A program made the translations under genes and the position numbers. Shown here piece after piece: positions 27,486 through 36,098 of a DNA stretch of 64,000 nt (position 1 is the stretch's first letter; each line of letters starts with the position of its first letter). Below the pieces are notes generated by a model that saw only the letters and a list, made by a program, of their open reading frames with translations, was not told where the DNA came from and made no database searches. Origin of the DNA: Kribbella catacumbae DSM 19601 (GTDB lineage: Bacteria > Actinomycetota > Actinomycetes > Propionibacteriales > Kribbellaceae). The DNA is taken from contig NZ_AQUZ01000014.1 in the NCBI RefSeq assembly GCF_000372465.1, forward strand, positions 65,443 through 129,442. The letters run 5' to 3'.

Positions 27486-28520
27486 TCAGCTGAGATGGCG
27501 GACGCCTTCCCAGCCGGCGTCGGCGGAGACGTCGACCGCGACCGGACCGTCGGGCCAGCCGATGACCGCGGCCTCGACCTGGGCGGCGGCCGGGGTGGTG
27601 CCGTCGACGTAGTAATGCAGGATCCGGTGGCCCTCGGCAGTCTCGTGGGCAAGCAGCCGCCCGGAGTCGCCGAGTCGGTCCGACAGGTGATCCTCGAAGT
27701 CGCGCAGGTGGCTGAGCGTCTCGTCCAACGGAAGACCGTCGTCTCGAGCAGCCTTGTACGGAACCGAGACGGCGACATGCGTGTCCAGATGCGGAAGCTG
27801 GATCGAGCGGAGCGGCACCATCGCCGTCGCCACCAGCCGGTGCCCGGCGGCCGTCGTACCCTCCATCAGCCGCCAGCTCGGCCCACCGTCATCGGCGACA
27901 TGGTCGGCGGCGAACGCGGCAACCGCAGGCAGCAGCTCAGCGATCGGTACTGCGTCCGCCGGGCGCTCCACCGCGGTCTCGATCGCGCCGACCCAGGTCT
28001 CGACGAGTTCCTCGCCCAGCACCAGGTCGAGCAGCAGGAAGGTCACCCGCTTCTGCAGGTCCTCCGGCAGTTCGCTGAAGGTCGGGTGATGTACGCCGAC
28101 ATGCAGCGCGGCTTCACGGGTGTCCGCCTCGATCGTGACCAGGGCCGCGTCGATCTGGACCGGCGGCATCCCCTCGAAGCGGATGGTGACGTCGGGGGCC
28201 GGGCGGCGCATATCGGCGTACTCCCAGGTCCGGTCCGACGGCGGCGCGGCCCTGAGCCAGCGGCGGGCGATGGCGCGGGTGCCTGGGTCGCCGGCGGCGG
28301 TCACCACCAGGACGTGCTTGGCGTGCAGGCCCGGACCGAGCTCCCAGTCGAGGTTGCCGTGGATCCGGGAGACGTAATGCGTCAGTACGTCGGCGGTCGC
28401 GCTCGGGTCCTGGTTCGCGACCGCGGTCGCCACCGCGTCCGAACCGGTCGTCGCCCACCAGGCCCAGAACTCGCCGATCGGATCACCGATCGGGGCCTTG
28501 GGGCGTTTGAACAAGCGCAT
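27486..28520 (-). CDS. Conserved hypothetical protein (DUF695-like)
   Basis: 344 residues, no signal peptide or membrane segment. The N-terminal part opens with FKRPKAPIGDPIGEFWAWW. The C-terminal part (about 230-340) has the SVPYKAARDDGLP, LRDFEDHLSDRLG and RILHYYVDGTTPAAAQVEAAV segments typical of bacterial DUF695-type proteins, to which I assign it tentatively. Function unknown. It is divergent from proline dehydrogenase, with about 190 bp between them. Confidence 0.75.
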   Translation of the reverse strand: MRLFKRPKAPIGDPIGEFWAWWATTGSDAVATAVANQDPSATADVLTHYVSRIHGNLDWELGPGLHAKHVLVVTAAGDPGTRAIARRWLRAAPPSDRTWEYADMRRPAPDVTIRFEGMPPVQIDAALVTIEADTREAALHVGVHHPTFSELPEDLQKRVTFLLLDLVLGEELVETWVGAIETAVERPADAVPIAELLPAVAAFAADHVADDGGPSWRLMEGTTAAGHRLVATAMVPLRSIQLPHLDTHVAVSVPYKAARDDGLPLDETLSHLRDFEDHLSDRLGDSGRLLAHETAEGHRILHYYVDGTTPAAAQVEAAVIGWPDGPVAVDVSADAGWEGVRHLS

Positions 28521-28714
28521 GTCCGCATCCTCTCTCGGACCCAGGCCAAGCGAAACCGAGCCAGGACCACTTGCCCTACTGGTGTGGTCCTGGCCACACT
28601 GCGGCGGTGACCATTAGGGCGGGTCAGGTTCAGGCGCGTAGCCTGCTGACACCCCTGATTCATCGCGCGGCACACCGGGGCCGGGTGGGACGGGAAACGA
28701 GGAGGAACGCGAAA

Positions 28715-29644
28715 GTGCTTCGGCGAGTCCTGCTGGGCGTGTCCCGCAGCCCCCAGATCAAGAAGGCCGTCTCGGCGATGCCGGTCTCCAGCGGCATCGT
28801 GGCCCGGTTCGTCGCCGGCGAGACCGCTCCGGAGGCCGTACTGGCCACCGAGAAGCTGGTCAGCAACGGCCTGAACGTCACCCTCGACCATCTTGGCGAG
28901 GACGTCACCGATGTCGCCGCCGCGACCGCGACGGCCGACGCCTACCTCGAACTGCTCAAGCAACTGTCCGCCGCCGGTCTGACCGCTAACGCTGAGGTGT
29001 CGGTCAAGCTGTCCGCCGTGGGCCAGGCGCTGCCCGGCGACGGCGAGAAGATCGCGCTGGAGAACGCCCGGTCCATCTGCCACGCGGCCCGCAACGCCGG
29101 GACGACGGTGACGCTGGACATGGAGGACCACACCACCACGGACTCCACCCTCAGCATCCTGCGCGAGCTGCGGCAGGACTTCCCCGAGACGGGAGCTGTC
29201 CTGCAGGCCTACCTCCGGCGTACCGAAGCCGACTGCGTCGACCTGGCGTACGCCGGATCGCGGGTCCGCCTCTGCAAGGGCGCCTACAAGGAGCCCGAGT
29301 CGGTCGCGTTCCAGGACAAGCGGGCCGTCGACAAGGCCTACGTCCGGGCGATGAAGGTGCTGATGAACGGCGCCGGCTACCCGATGATCGCCTCCCACGA
29401 CCCACGCCTGATCGCGATCGCCGGCTCCCTGGCCGACCGCGCCGGCCGCCAGCGCGGCAGCTACGAGTACCAGATGCTCTTCGGCATCCGCCCCGAAGAA
29501 CAACTCCGCCTGGCCCGCGACGGCCAAACCGTCCGCGTCTACATCCCCTACGGCGAAGACTGGTACGGCTACCTGGTCCGCCGACTGGCCGAACGCCCGG
29601 CCAACCTCCAGTTCTTCGCCCGCTCCCTGATCAGCAAGAAGTAA
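28715..29644 (+). CDS. Proline dehydrogenase
   Basis: 309 residues from the GTG at 28715, with GGAGG nine bases upstream. The short monofunctional FAD-dependent enzyme oxidises proline to pyrroline-5-carboxylate. The TIM barrel shows VSVKLSAVGQAL, VTLDMEDHTTTD, LQAYLRRTEAD and RVRLCKGAYKEP (the FAD/substrate region). The final helix EEQLRLARDGQTVRVYIPYGEDWYGYLVRRLAER carries the conserved YxxRRxxE substrate motif. No P5C dehydrogenase gene is adjacent. proC, which runs the opposite biosynthetic step, lies 4 kb away. Confidence 0.93.
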   Translation: MLRRVLLGVSRSPQIKKAVSAMPVSSGIVARFVAGETAPEAVLATEKLVSNGLNVTLDHLGEDVTDVAAATATADAYLELLKQLSAAGLTANAEVSVKLSAVGQALPGDGEKIALENARSICHAARNAGTTVTLDMEDHTTTDSTLSILRELRQDFPETGAVLQAYLRRTEADCVDLAYAGSRVRLCKGAYKEPESVAFQDKRAVDKAYVRAMKVLMNGAGYPMIASHDPRLIAIAGSLADRAGRQRGSYEYQMLFGIRPEEQLRLARDGQTVRVYIPYGEDWYGYLVRRLAERPANLQFFARSLISKK

Positions 29645-29720
29645 CCCCGACGCCCGCTCCTGCGTCCCGTGCTGTTCGGCTGCGCCCGCCCCGTGCATGG
29701 CGCTCCTAATGAGGGTGAGC

Positions 29721-29808
29721 GTCCCGACCGACAGGACATAGTGCGATTTTCGGGTCGGGCAAACGTTTGCGCGGCCCGATTTGACGACTATGTCCTGTCG
29801 GTCGGGAC
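29721..29808. repeat. 88-bp symmetric palindrome downstream of proline dehydrogenase
   Basis: Arms 29721-29742 and 29787-29808 are perfect 22-bp inverted repeats. At the exact centre lies a perfect 12-bp palindrome (GCAAACGTTTGC, 29759-29770). The 16-bp segments in between are partly complementary. The whole element is symmetric about 29764.5. It lies 76 bp after the proline dehydrogenase stop in a gene-poor tract and could be a terminator or a mobile/REP-like element. Confidence 0.8.
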
Positions 29809-30077
29809 AGTCCCGCGGCTCACGAGGGCGTGCGCGGCGCTGGAACGCGCGAACTCCTGCGTCGCGCGATACGACCACGATGGTGGTGGGCGGGCTTCGG
29901 TGGGAGTGATGGCATGGACGCCGGCCGACCCGGCGACGCCGTGATTGACGGCAGTTGGGGAGACAAATACCCCCGCCTGAGGCGAAAACCCACCGCAGAG
30001 CCGGGCGAAAACCCTCCCCAACCGCTGACCCGATGCGCATGCCCCAACGGATTTGGCCTGGTCGGAAATCCCTCGAC
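29809..30077. other. Gene-free stretch
   Basis: No supported gene. Short reading frames on both strands lack ribosome binding sites and family-like composition. It contains a run of GCGAAAACCC-type motifs (around 29990-30020). It lies between the 88-bp palindrome and the end of the methyltransferase remnant. Confidence 0.4.
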
Positions 30078-30547
30078 CTAGACCTGACGCGCAGCGACGA
30101 ACGAGCTGTCTCCGATGAGCACGTGCCCACCAGGCTGGTATGTGCTCCGAGTGTCTCGATTACAGCCCAGAGGTCGGCATCGGTGAGCTGGTAGGACAGC
30201 GAGTTGCCCAGGCAGAGGACCAGATCGAACTGACGGCCGAGACGGATTGACCTGATGTCGTCGAGGAGCAACACCAAGCCGGGGTTGGTCGCCTGGCCGT
30301 GTCCGATGAGCATGGGCTGCACATCGACTCCAACCGCCTTGCAACCAAAGCTGGCTTGGAGTGCAGCCAACTGCCGGCCGGTTCCGCAGCCCAGATCCAG
30401 TACCGCGCCCGGTGTAGCTCCGTTGGTCAGTTGGTTGACCACGGCAACAAGTCCGTCATCGGCAAATGCGAGCCGGTCATAGAGATCGGGGCGCCGATAC
30501 AGGAGATTCGTGCTGGTCAACCGAGCGGCCAGCTTCATCGAGTTCAC
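30078..30547 (-). pseudogene. Broken SAM-dependent methyltransferase
   Basis: The N-terminal part (GTG at 30547, or ATG at 30538) reads as a class I methyltransferase: NLLYRRPDLYDRLAFADD, then motif [31 protein letters not shown] and DDIRSIRLGRQFDLVLCLGNSLSY. Near 30150 the frame slips. The expected continuation (GGHVLIGDSSFVAARQV) is found in the next frame and stops at 30078. The original frame runs on into low-similarity sequence. The protein is also much shorter than its family (about 155 residues against 230-250). I read it as a frameshifted, 3'-truncated remnant. Confidence 0.7.
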
Positions 30548-30580
30548 CGTTCCCTTCTACGCCAGACCCGGGAGATCGCA

Positions 30581-30617
30581 GCGAAAGGTGGTGGGGACAA
30601 ACCTCGCCACCTTTCGC
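30581..30617. repeat. Hairpin upstream of the methyltransferase remnant
   Basis: A 16-bp stem with two mismatches (30581-30596 with 30602-30617; GCGAAAGGTGG pairs with CCACCTTTCGC) and a 5-nt loop, ACAAA. It is just upstream of the remnant's start and 217 bp before the STAND regulator. It has no U-tract on either strand, so an operator or mRNA structure is as likely as a terminator. The remaining 30618-30833 shows nothing clear. Confidence 0.55.
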
Positions 30618-30833
30618 CTACCAATCCACTTGCTGCCGGTTGTGGTCGATTCGCGCGACGTAGGAGCGCCCAACACCGGACGGGTGGGAGCAGCCGAACG
30701 AGAACGCGACGCAGAGCGGGCGTCTGAGGCTGCGTGGGGTTCTTCGGGTGGTGGGCAAGTGAGCAGTTTTCACCCCGGGCTGGGGTGGGGGTGAGGGCGC
30801 CCTAAACTAGACCACTTCCGACCTGGGAGGCGC

Positions 30834-33236
30834 GTGGTGGAGGGTGAGGCGCCGTCGCCGGGTGGGGTGCGGACTGTGGGGGAGTTGGGGGCTCGGCTGC
30901 GGGATCTGCAGGTCTGGTCGGGGATGTCGTATCGGGAGATCCACCGCCGCGTCGTCCGATCCCGGCAGGAGCGGGGGACTGCTGAGTTGCCCGCGTTCAA
31001 CACGACGTACCGGTGTCTGATGCCGGGGCGGACCAGGCTGGATGTGGAGCTGGTTGTCGACATCGCGCGGGCGGCGCTGGGGAACGAGTCGCGGGCGGCG
31101 GAGTGGCGGCAGGCTCATCAAGTGGTCTCAGGGCTGGCCGCCGATGCCTCGGTGGTGCAGGTCGCCGATCGGGTGGAATGCGACGCCGGCTCGTTCATCG
31201 GGCGGTCCTCCACGATCGCTGCCGCGGTGACGGCGTTGGAGACGCACCGGCTCGTTCTGATCGACGGGATGCCGGGAGTGGGTAAGACCAGCCTGGCCGG
31301 GCGGGTGGCGAGCCGGGTGCCTGACGTCGAGCTCGAGTTCTCCGTGAATCTGCGCGGATATGACCCTGCCCGGCCGCCCGCGGATCCGGCGGCGGTGCTG
31401 GATGGCTTCCTGCGTCGCCTCGGCGTGCCCGGGAGCCGGATTCATGGCCTGGACCTGTCGGCCCGTTCCGCATTGTTCGACAATCTGCTCGCTGGGCGCC
31501 GGACTGTAGTACTGCTCGACAATGCGGCCTCTGACGACCAATTGCAGCCGCTGGTTGCGGACAGCGCGCTCACGCTGGTCACCAGCCGGCGACGGCTGAG
31601 CGGATCCCCGGAGGCCTACCGGATCAACCTGGAGGTGTTCGAGCCATCCGAGTCGGCAGCGCTGATCCGACGTGCGGCCGGCCCCGCGGTCGACAGCGAG
31701 CCGGAGGCGGCTGTGCTGATAGCGGAGTTGGTCGGGCATCTCCCGCTCGCGCTCGCAGTACTGGTGGGACGCATCAAGGCGCGGCCCGAATGGACCCTCG
31801 GTGATCATCTGGAGCGGCTACAGGAGCACACTGCGCGGTTGCGGCTCGACGACAGCGTCTCGGCCTCGCTTTCCCTTTCCTACCAGGCGTTGCCGTTCCC
31901 AGCCCGCCGCATGCTCCGGCTGCTGGCGCTCCACCCTGGACGTGATTTCGACGCGTACGCCGGTGCTGCCCTGGCCGGGACGAGTGTCGTGCTCGCCCGA
32001 GAGCAGTTGGCCAAGCTGGTGCAGATGAACCTCCTGGAGGAGCACGGATCCGGGCGGTACGAGCTGCACGACCTGGTCCGCCTGTTGGCCTCCGATCAGG
32101 GGCGTGACGAGGACCCGGCATCAGTACGGCGTACTGCGCTCGACGGCCTCTTCGAGTACTACCGGAGGACGGTCGCCACAGCTGCGACGGCGTACGCGCC
32201 GCATGATCAGTCGCGAGTCGAGCTGACCCAGCAGGCCGGCCAGTCGGAGGTGCAGTTCGCCGACCGGGACGGGGGCCGCGACTGGCTCGACTCGGAGCGG
32301 GCCAACCTGATCGCCACGGCGCTGTATGCGGCGGACCACGGGCGGCCGGAGTACGCGACCGGCTTGTCCGCGATGCTGATGTACTACCTCGGCACGGCCA
32401 GCCTCTTTACCGGCGCGGAGGTCCTGCATCTGACCGCGATCCGGTGTGCGCGCTCCGACTACGAACGCGGCCGCTCGTACAACAACCTGGGCGCGCTGTA
32501 CTGGCGACTCGGCCGGTACGCCGACGGCCGGACGGCGTACCAGCAGGCACTGGACTTCGCCCGCCGGGCGGGCAATCGGGTCGGTGAGGCGAGCGGGTTG
32601 TCGAATGTTGCCCTAGGCCACTACCGGCTGGGCGACTACGAGGCGGCGCTCGGTTGCCAGCGGGAGGCGTACGTGCTGTTCGCTGCCGAGGGCAACCTCA
32701 GCGGGATGACGTCGGCCCTGGCCGGTCAGGGCTGGCCGGAGTTGCGGCTCGGCCGGCCGGAGGTGGCACTGGAGCTGTTCGAGCACGGGCTCGAGCTCAG
32801 CCGCAAGCTGGGCACGGACACCTTCGAGGAGGCGTTCGCCCTCAACAACCTGGCGGCGGCAAACGAGGCGCTCGGCCGGCTCGACGACGCGTGGCAAGGC
32901 TTCGAGCAGTCGCTGGAGCTGGCCCGACGGCTGTCCTTCGTCAACGGGGAGAGCGACAGCCTGAACTGCCTCGGCCGGATGCACGTTGCAGCCGGCCGAT
33001 TCGACGAGGGAATCGAGTACCACCAGCAGGCACTCGACCTGGCTGTCCGCCTCGGCAGCAGACCGTTCACGATCGAGGTCCGCAACGACTACGGCCATGC
33101 CCTCTTCGCGGCCGGCCGAGTCGCCGAGGCGATGGAGCAACACCGGATAGCTCTGGAGGACGCGGAGCGCATCGAGGACCGGTACGAACAGGACCGCGCA
33201 GCCGCAGCCCTGTCCGCATCCCACGAAGTGACCTAG
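30834..33236 (+). CDS. STAND/NB-ARC ATPase regulator with HTH and TPR repeats (AfsR-like)
   Basis: 800 residues with a GTG start (30834, or the next codon 30837, which is better spaced from GGGAGG). Order of domains: an N-terminal XRE-like helix-turn-helix (about 13-60, LGARLRDLQVWSGMSYREIHRRV); an NB-ARC ATPase with P-loop GMPGVGKTS (145-153) and Walker B TVVLLDN (about 225); a winged-helix/ARC2 region ending in ELHDLVRLLASDQ; then at least seven TPR units (about 480-780) with the A-x-x-x-Y-x-x-A-L pattern. Proteins of this type are signal-responsive transcriptional activators of secondary metabolism. No obvious biosynthetic cluster is next to it, so its targets are unknown. A related but truncated TPR gene lies at 43266. 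Confidence 0.9.
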   Translation: MVEGEAPSPGGVRTVGELGARLRDLQVWSGMSYREIHRRVVRSRQERGTAELPAFNTTYRCLMPGRTRLDVELVVDIARAALGNESRAAEWRQAHQVVSGLAADASVVQVADRVECDAGSFIGRSSTIAAAVTALETHRLVLIDGMPGVGKTSLAGRVASRVPDVELEFSVNLRGYDPARPPADPAAVLDGFLRRLGVPGSRIHGLDLSARSALFDNLLAGRRTVVLLDNAASDDQLQPLVADSALTLVTSRRRLSGSPEAYRINLEVFEPSESAALIRRAAGPAVDSEPEAAVLIAELVGHLPLALAVLVGRIKARPEWTLGDHLERLQEHTARLRLDDSVSASLSLSYQALPFPARRMLRLLALHPGRDFDAYAGAALAGTSVVLAREQLAKLVQMNLLEEHGSGRYELHDLVRLLASDQGRDEDPASVRRTALDGLFEYYRRTVATAATAYAPHDQSRVELTQQAGQSEVQFADRDGGRDWLDSERANLIATALYAADHGRPEYATGLSAMLMYYLGTASLFTGAEVLHLTAIRCARSDYERGRSYNNLGALYWRLGRYADGRTAYQQALDFARRAGNRVGEASGLSNVALGHYRLGDYEAALGCQREAYVLFAAEGNLSGMTSALAGQGWPELRLGRPEVALELFEHGLELSRKLGTDTFEEAFALNNLAAANEALGRLDDAWQGFEQSLELARRLSFVNGESDSLNCLGRMHVAAGRFDEGIEYHQQALDLAVRLGSRPFTIEVRNDYGHALFAAGRVAEAMEQHRIALEDAERIEDRYEQDRAAAALSASHEVT

Positions 33237-33613
33237 CAGGGCGAGCCGTACTCCGTTCCGTACCAAGGACTCCACGCGGTCTCGCCCTGGGTGTCATTGC
33301 CCTTTGCTTCGTACAACTTGAAGCGGACGCACTTGCCTTCTATGTGGTCGAAGTTGCAGTAGTCCCACCCTCCGGCGGCAGGCAAGGCCTGGCAGTACCG
33401 GTCCTTGCCGTAGTTGGTCTGCACATGGACGATGGTCGCCCACCCGTTCTCGTCGCTGTCCAGCACCCACTGCTTGTCGCCGACCCACTGGAAGCAGGTG
33501 GCGCCGTACTACGCGGTGAACATCCGGCACTGCGAGTGGTCCGGCCCGGCCGCGGCAGCAGTACTGGCGGTGCCGGCGAGCAGGAGCAGTGCGCCTGCCG
33601 CGGCGCCGCGCAC
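33233..33613 (-). pseudogene. Small secreted protein interrupted by an in-frame amber codon
   Basis: From the GTG at 33613 the frame encodes a signal peptide (RGAAAGALLLLAGTASTAAAA) and the start of a mature chain (GPDHSQCRMFTA), then a TAG at 33509-33511. After it the same frame continues for 91 residues of well-formed mature domain (YGATCFQWVGDKQWVLDSDE, NYGKDRYCQALPAAGGWDYC and KCVRFKLYEA) to a stop at 33233. The cysteines and tryptophans are conserved between this copy and the partial copy upstream. Either the gene is dead by a nonsense mutation or the sequence has an error there. I see no evidence for programmed readthrough. Codons downstream of the amber still look under selection. Confidence 0.65.
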
Positions 33614-33728
33614 TCGCGGGTCTTGCCGTAGTTGGTCTCGAGGTGCGCGATCGCGGTCCACCCGTTCGGGTCGCCGTCGATCACCCACTGGTCGTCCCCA
33701 GCCCACTCGTAGCAGGTGGTCTTGGCAT
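33614..33728 (-). pseudogene. Partial tandem duplicate of the secreted-protein domain
   Basis: On this strand a good ribosome site (GGGAGGAA) and an ATG at 33728 are followed, out of frame, by a second partial copy of the same domain: TTCYEWAGDDQWVIDGDPNG then HLETNYGKTREC. It ends where the signal peptide of the next copy begins. It looks like a piece of the mature domain duplicated between the original start codon and the original signal peptide, which destroyed the gene's start. The DNA of the two copies is visibly similar (compare 33408-33500 with 33623-33715). Confidence 0.6.
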
Positions 33729-33825
33729 GAAGTTTCCTCCCGGCTAGGGCGGTTGCCGGACGAGCGTGCATCCCGAGGACTGGCCTGGTCCCCACAATTC
33801 GAACGAACTCGAACGCGGACAGGTC

Positions 33826-33837
33826 TAATCTGACCTC
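33826..33837 (+). promoter_or_regulatory. -10 element of predicted leaderless proC transcript
   Basis: TAATCT at 33826-33831 is followed by exactly 6 nt to the ATG at 33838. There is no Shine-Dalgarno in the gap. A direct/inverted TTCGAAC/GAACTCGAAC cluster lies just upstream (33798-33814). Confidence 0.45.
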
Positions 33838-34647
33838 ATGAGTACGAATGGACAGGTGGCCATTCTCGGCGCCGGTGTGATGGGTGAGACGTTGTTGTCC
33901 GGGCTGCTGCGGGCCGGGCGGCGACCGGAGGAGTTGCTGATCACCGAGCGGCGCGAGGAGCGTGCGGCCGAGCTGCGCGAGCGGTACGGCGTGGACGTGG
34001 TGACCAACGTGGATGCCGCTGCGAAGGCGGACACCCTGGTTCTGGTCGTCAAGCCGCAGGACATGCCTGACCTGCTCGCCGAGATCGCCCCGGCGGTCCG
34101 CCCATCCCAGACGGTCGTCTCGCTGGCCGCCGGTATCACCACCAGCTTCATCGAGTCCCGGCTGCCCGCGGGGGTGGCCGTGGTCCGGGTGATGCCGAAC
34201 ACGCCGGCCCTGGTCGACGAAGGGATGGCGGCGATCTCCCGCGGCGCGCACTGCGACGAGAGCCACCTGGTCCTGGCCGAAAGCCTGCTGGCCGCGACCG
34301 GCCGGGTGATCCGGGTGCCGGAGAAGCAGCAGGACGTGGTGACCGCGGTCTCGGGTTCGGGTCCGGCGTACATCTTCTTCGTGGTGGAGTCGATGATCGA
34401 GGCGGGCGTGCACATGGGCCTGCCGCGGACCACCGCCACCGAGCTCGTCGTCCAGACCCTGGTCGGGTCTGCCAAGCTGCTGCGCGAGACCGGCGAGCAC
34501 CCGACCGTGCTCCGCGAGCGCGTCACGTCGCCGGGCGGCACCACCGCGGCCGCAGTACGGGAGCTGGAGGACCACAAGGTCCGCGCGGCTTTCCTGTCAG
34601 CCATCGAAGCCGCCCGCAACCGTTCCCGGGACCTTGCCGCCGAGTAA
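33838..34647 (+). CDS. proC: Pyrroline-5-carboxylate reductase
   Basis: 269 residues. It is the last step of proline synthesis, reducing P5C with NADPH. The N-terminal Rossmann loop GAGVMG (11-16) and the VMPNTPALVDEGM segment are present. The C-terminal signature runs from VSGSGPAYIFFVVESMIEAG to SPGGTTAAAVRELE. It is intact and of normal length. The next gene starts inside its 3' end, so it is probably co-transcribed with two PH-like membrane proteins. Confidence 0.96.
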   Translation: MSTNGQVAILGAGVMGETLLSGLLRAGRRPEELLITERREERAAELRERYGVDVVTNVDAAAKADTLVLVVKPQDMPDLLAEIAPAVRPSQTVVSLAAGITTSFIESRLPAGVAVVRVMPNTPALVDEGMAAISRGAHCDESHLVLAESLLAATGRVIRVPEKQQDVVTAVSGSGPAYIFFVVESMIEAGVHMGLPRTTATELVVQTLVGSAKLLRETGEHPTVLRERVTSPGGTTAAAVRELEDHKVRAAFLSAIEAARNRSRDLAAE

Positions 34648-35227
34648 ACCGGCCGAGCGTGAATCCAAACCGCCCGTCCGGGTCACCCCCGCACCGATCG
34701 AGTCCGTCCCACCGCTGCCCTGGTCACCGCGGCTGGAGCACCACCTCTTTCGCGAACCTCTCTGGCTGCTGTTCGTCTTCGGCACCGTCTTTACGGTCAA
34801 TGATCTGATCCAGGCAGACCAGGTGCCGTGGTGGCGATGGGCCTCCGGGCCGATCGCGCTCGGCCTGCTGTGGAACGCCATGAAGATCGCCTTCGAGCGG
34901 CTGACGGTCACCGAAGGCGGTCTTGTGGTCAGAGGGCCGCTCCTGCGCCGCCGGTACAGCTGGAAAGCGCTCGACGGGGTGCAGCGCCGCGGTCAGAAGA
35001 AGGTGACGCTGGACCTCGGTCATCGCGGCACCAAGACGTTCGAGTTCGACGGTAAGCAGGGCGCGCCGACGGCGGATCTGGTGGCCGGTGTGGTCGAGCG
35101 GCTGCGCGGGTACAACACCTCGGCGTTGACCAGTTACCGGGTGTCGTTATCCTGGGGCGCCGCGGTCTTTCTGCCCGCGGTGGCGGCGGTCGTCGCCGCG
35201 ACCGCCTGGGCCTTGATCGAGGGGTAA
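34634..35227 (+). CDS. PH-domain-like membrane protein
   Basis: 197 residues with a TTG start inside the proC 3' end; no better start is visible. Two N-terminal hydrophobic helices (about 43-85) are followed by a compact beta-rich domain (LTVTEGGLVVRGPLLRRRYSWKALDGV) that matches the bacterial PH (bPH6-like) pattern, and then a C-terminal helix (about 172-194). Function unknown. The following gene has the same architecture, so they form a tandem pair. Confidence 0.75.
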   Translation: MPPSKPAERESKPPVRVTPAPIESVPPLPWSPRLEHHLFREPLWLLFVFGTVFTVNDLIQADQVPWWRWASGPIALGLLWNAMKIAFERLTVTEGGLVVRGPLLRRRYSWKALDGVQRRGQKKVTLDLGHRGTKTFEFDGKQGAPTADLVAGVVERLRGYNTSALTSYRVSLSWGAAVFLPAVAAVVAATAWALIEG

Positions 35228-35232
35228 CGCCG

Positions 35233-35892
35233 ATGTCGGGTCAGCTGATCGGAGCTGAGGGGTCTATGGTCCCGCCCATGGGAAACCGTTCGAGCGGCAC
35301 CGATGACGCTGCCGCACGCCCTGGAACCACCGCTGAGACGAACGCTGCCGCCAACACTGGCAGCAACGTCGGCGCGCAGTTGCCCGCGCTGCCCTGGCGG
35401 GTGCCGTTGGATCCGGCTCCGTGGTGGGCCTGGACCTTGTTCGTCGCCCCGTTCATCGCTGTCCCGGCACTGAACTCCTGGCTCTGGATGGGCGCGCGCG
35501 ACTTCCTCGCGGTCGGCCTGTTCACGATCATCGGCGCCTCGGTCGTCCGGGTCGCCGGCGGTGTCGTGCTCTACCGCGTCGAGATCACCGCGACCGCGCT
35601 GAAGGCCCGCACCAGCCTGCTCGTCCGCAGCCTGGCCTGGCAGGGCGTCGACGACATCGAGATCGTCGACGGCTCGGTCGTCCTGGCCAGCGGCAAGGAC
35701 GAGAACGAGATCAACGGCATCGCCAAGGACCAGACCGTGTACGCCGCCGCCGTCATGCAGGCCGCTCGCGACTCAGCCGACAACCAGCCGGTACGCCGTA
35801 CTCGCCCGCGCCCCGGCATCGGCGTCGTCTGTGTTCTCGCCTACCTGGTCCTCGCCGTCGGCGCCTTCCTCTACCGCTGGCAACTCGTCTAA
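35233..35892 (+). CDS. PH-domain-like membrane protein, tandem paralogue
   Basis: 219 residues from the ATG at 35233, which has GAGGGG nearby and couples to the previous stop. An ATG at 35278 is an alternative because TATGGT lies 7 nt before it. It has an Asn/Ala-rich N-tail, two hydrophobic helices (about 65-110), a beta domain with YRVEITATALKARTSLLVRSLAWQGVDDIEIVDGSVVLASG (here split: YRVEITATALKARTSLLV then SLAWQGVDDIEIVDG), and a C-terminal helix. It is similar in layout to its upstream neighbour. Function unknown. Confidence 0.75.
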   Translation: MSGQLIGAEGSMVPPMGNRSSGTDDAAARPGTTAETNAAANTGSNVGAQLPALPWRVPLDPAPWWAWTLFVAPFIAVPALNSWLWMGARDFLAVGLFTIIGASVVRVAGGVVLYRVEITATALKARTSLLVRSLAWQGVDDIEIVDGSVVLASGKDENEINGIAKDQTVYAAAVMQAARDSADNQPVRRTRPRPGIGVVCVLAYLVLAVGAFLYRWQLV

Positions 35893-36098
35893 CCACGTTG
35901 CCTAACCAGGCCGTCTTTGCCGCGCTCGGCTAACCCCGCGCGGCCCCCGCCGGTGATCTTCTCCGGTGTCACGCGCACGATCACCCCGGTCTCGGTCAAC
36001 CGATTCTCGAACGGAAAGTCCTTCCCGAGGTACCGGTGCGACTGCTTGTCCATCAGTTCGGCCCACTCCTGCGGAATCTCCGGACCTCCGCCACTCAC
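35889..36098 (-). CDS. Small protein of unknown function (possible remnant)
   Basis: A 69-residue frame from a GTG at 36098 whose upstream GGGAGG is only 3 bases away. The composition is protein-like: PEIPQEWAELMDKQSHRYL, then RLTETGVIVRVTPEKITGGG. The start lies inside the left arm of a 102-bp inverted repeat. It overlaps the end of the PH-like gene by 4 bp. It could be a real small gene divergent from the LLM oxidoreductase or the C-terminal remnant of a larger protein. Family not recognised. Confidence 0.4.
   Translation of the reverse strand: MSGGGPEIPQEWAELMDKQSHRYLGKDFPFENRLTETGVIVRVTPEKITGGGRAGLAERGKDGLVRQRG

Noticed and set aside
29669..29944. Open frames across the 88-bp palindrome on both strands
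   Set aside because: The similar peptides on the two strands are a result of the palindrome, not coding.
33509..33511. Programmed readthrough or pyrrolysine decoding at the TAG
   Set aside because: No context such as a stem-loop or pyl genes is visible, and the neighbouring partial duplication points to gene decay.
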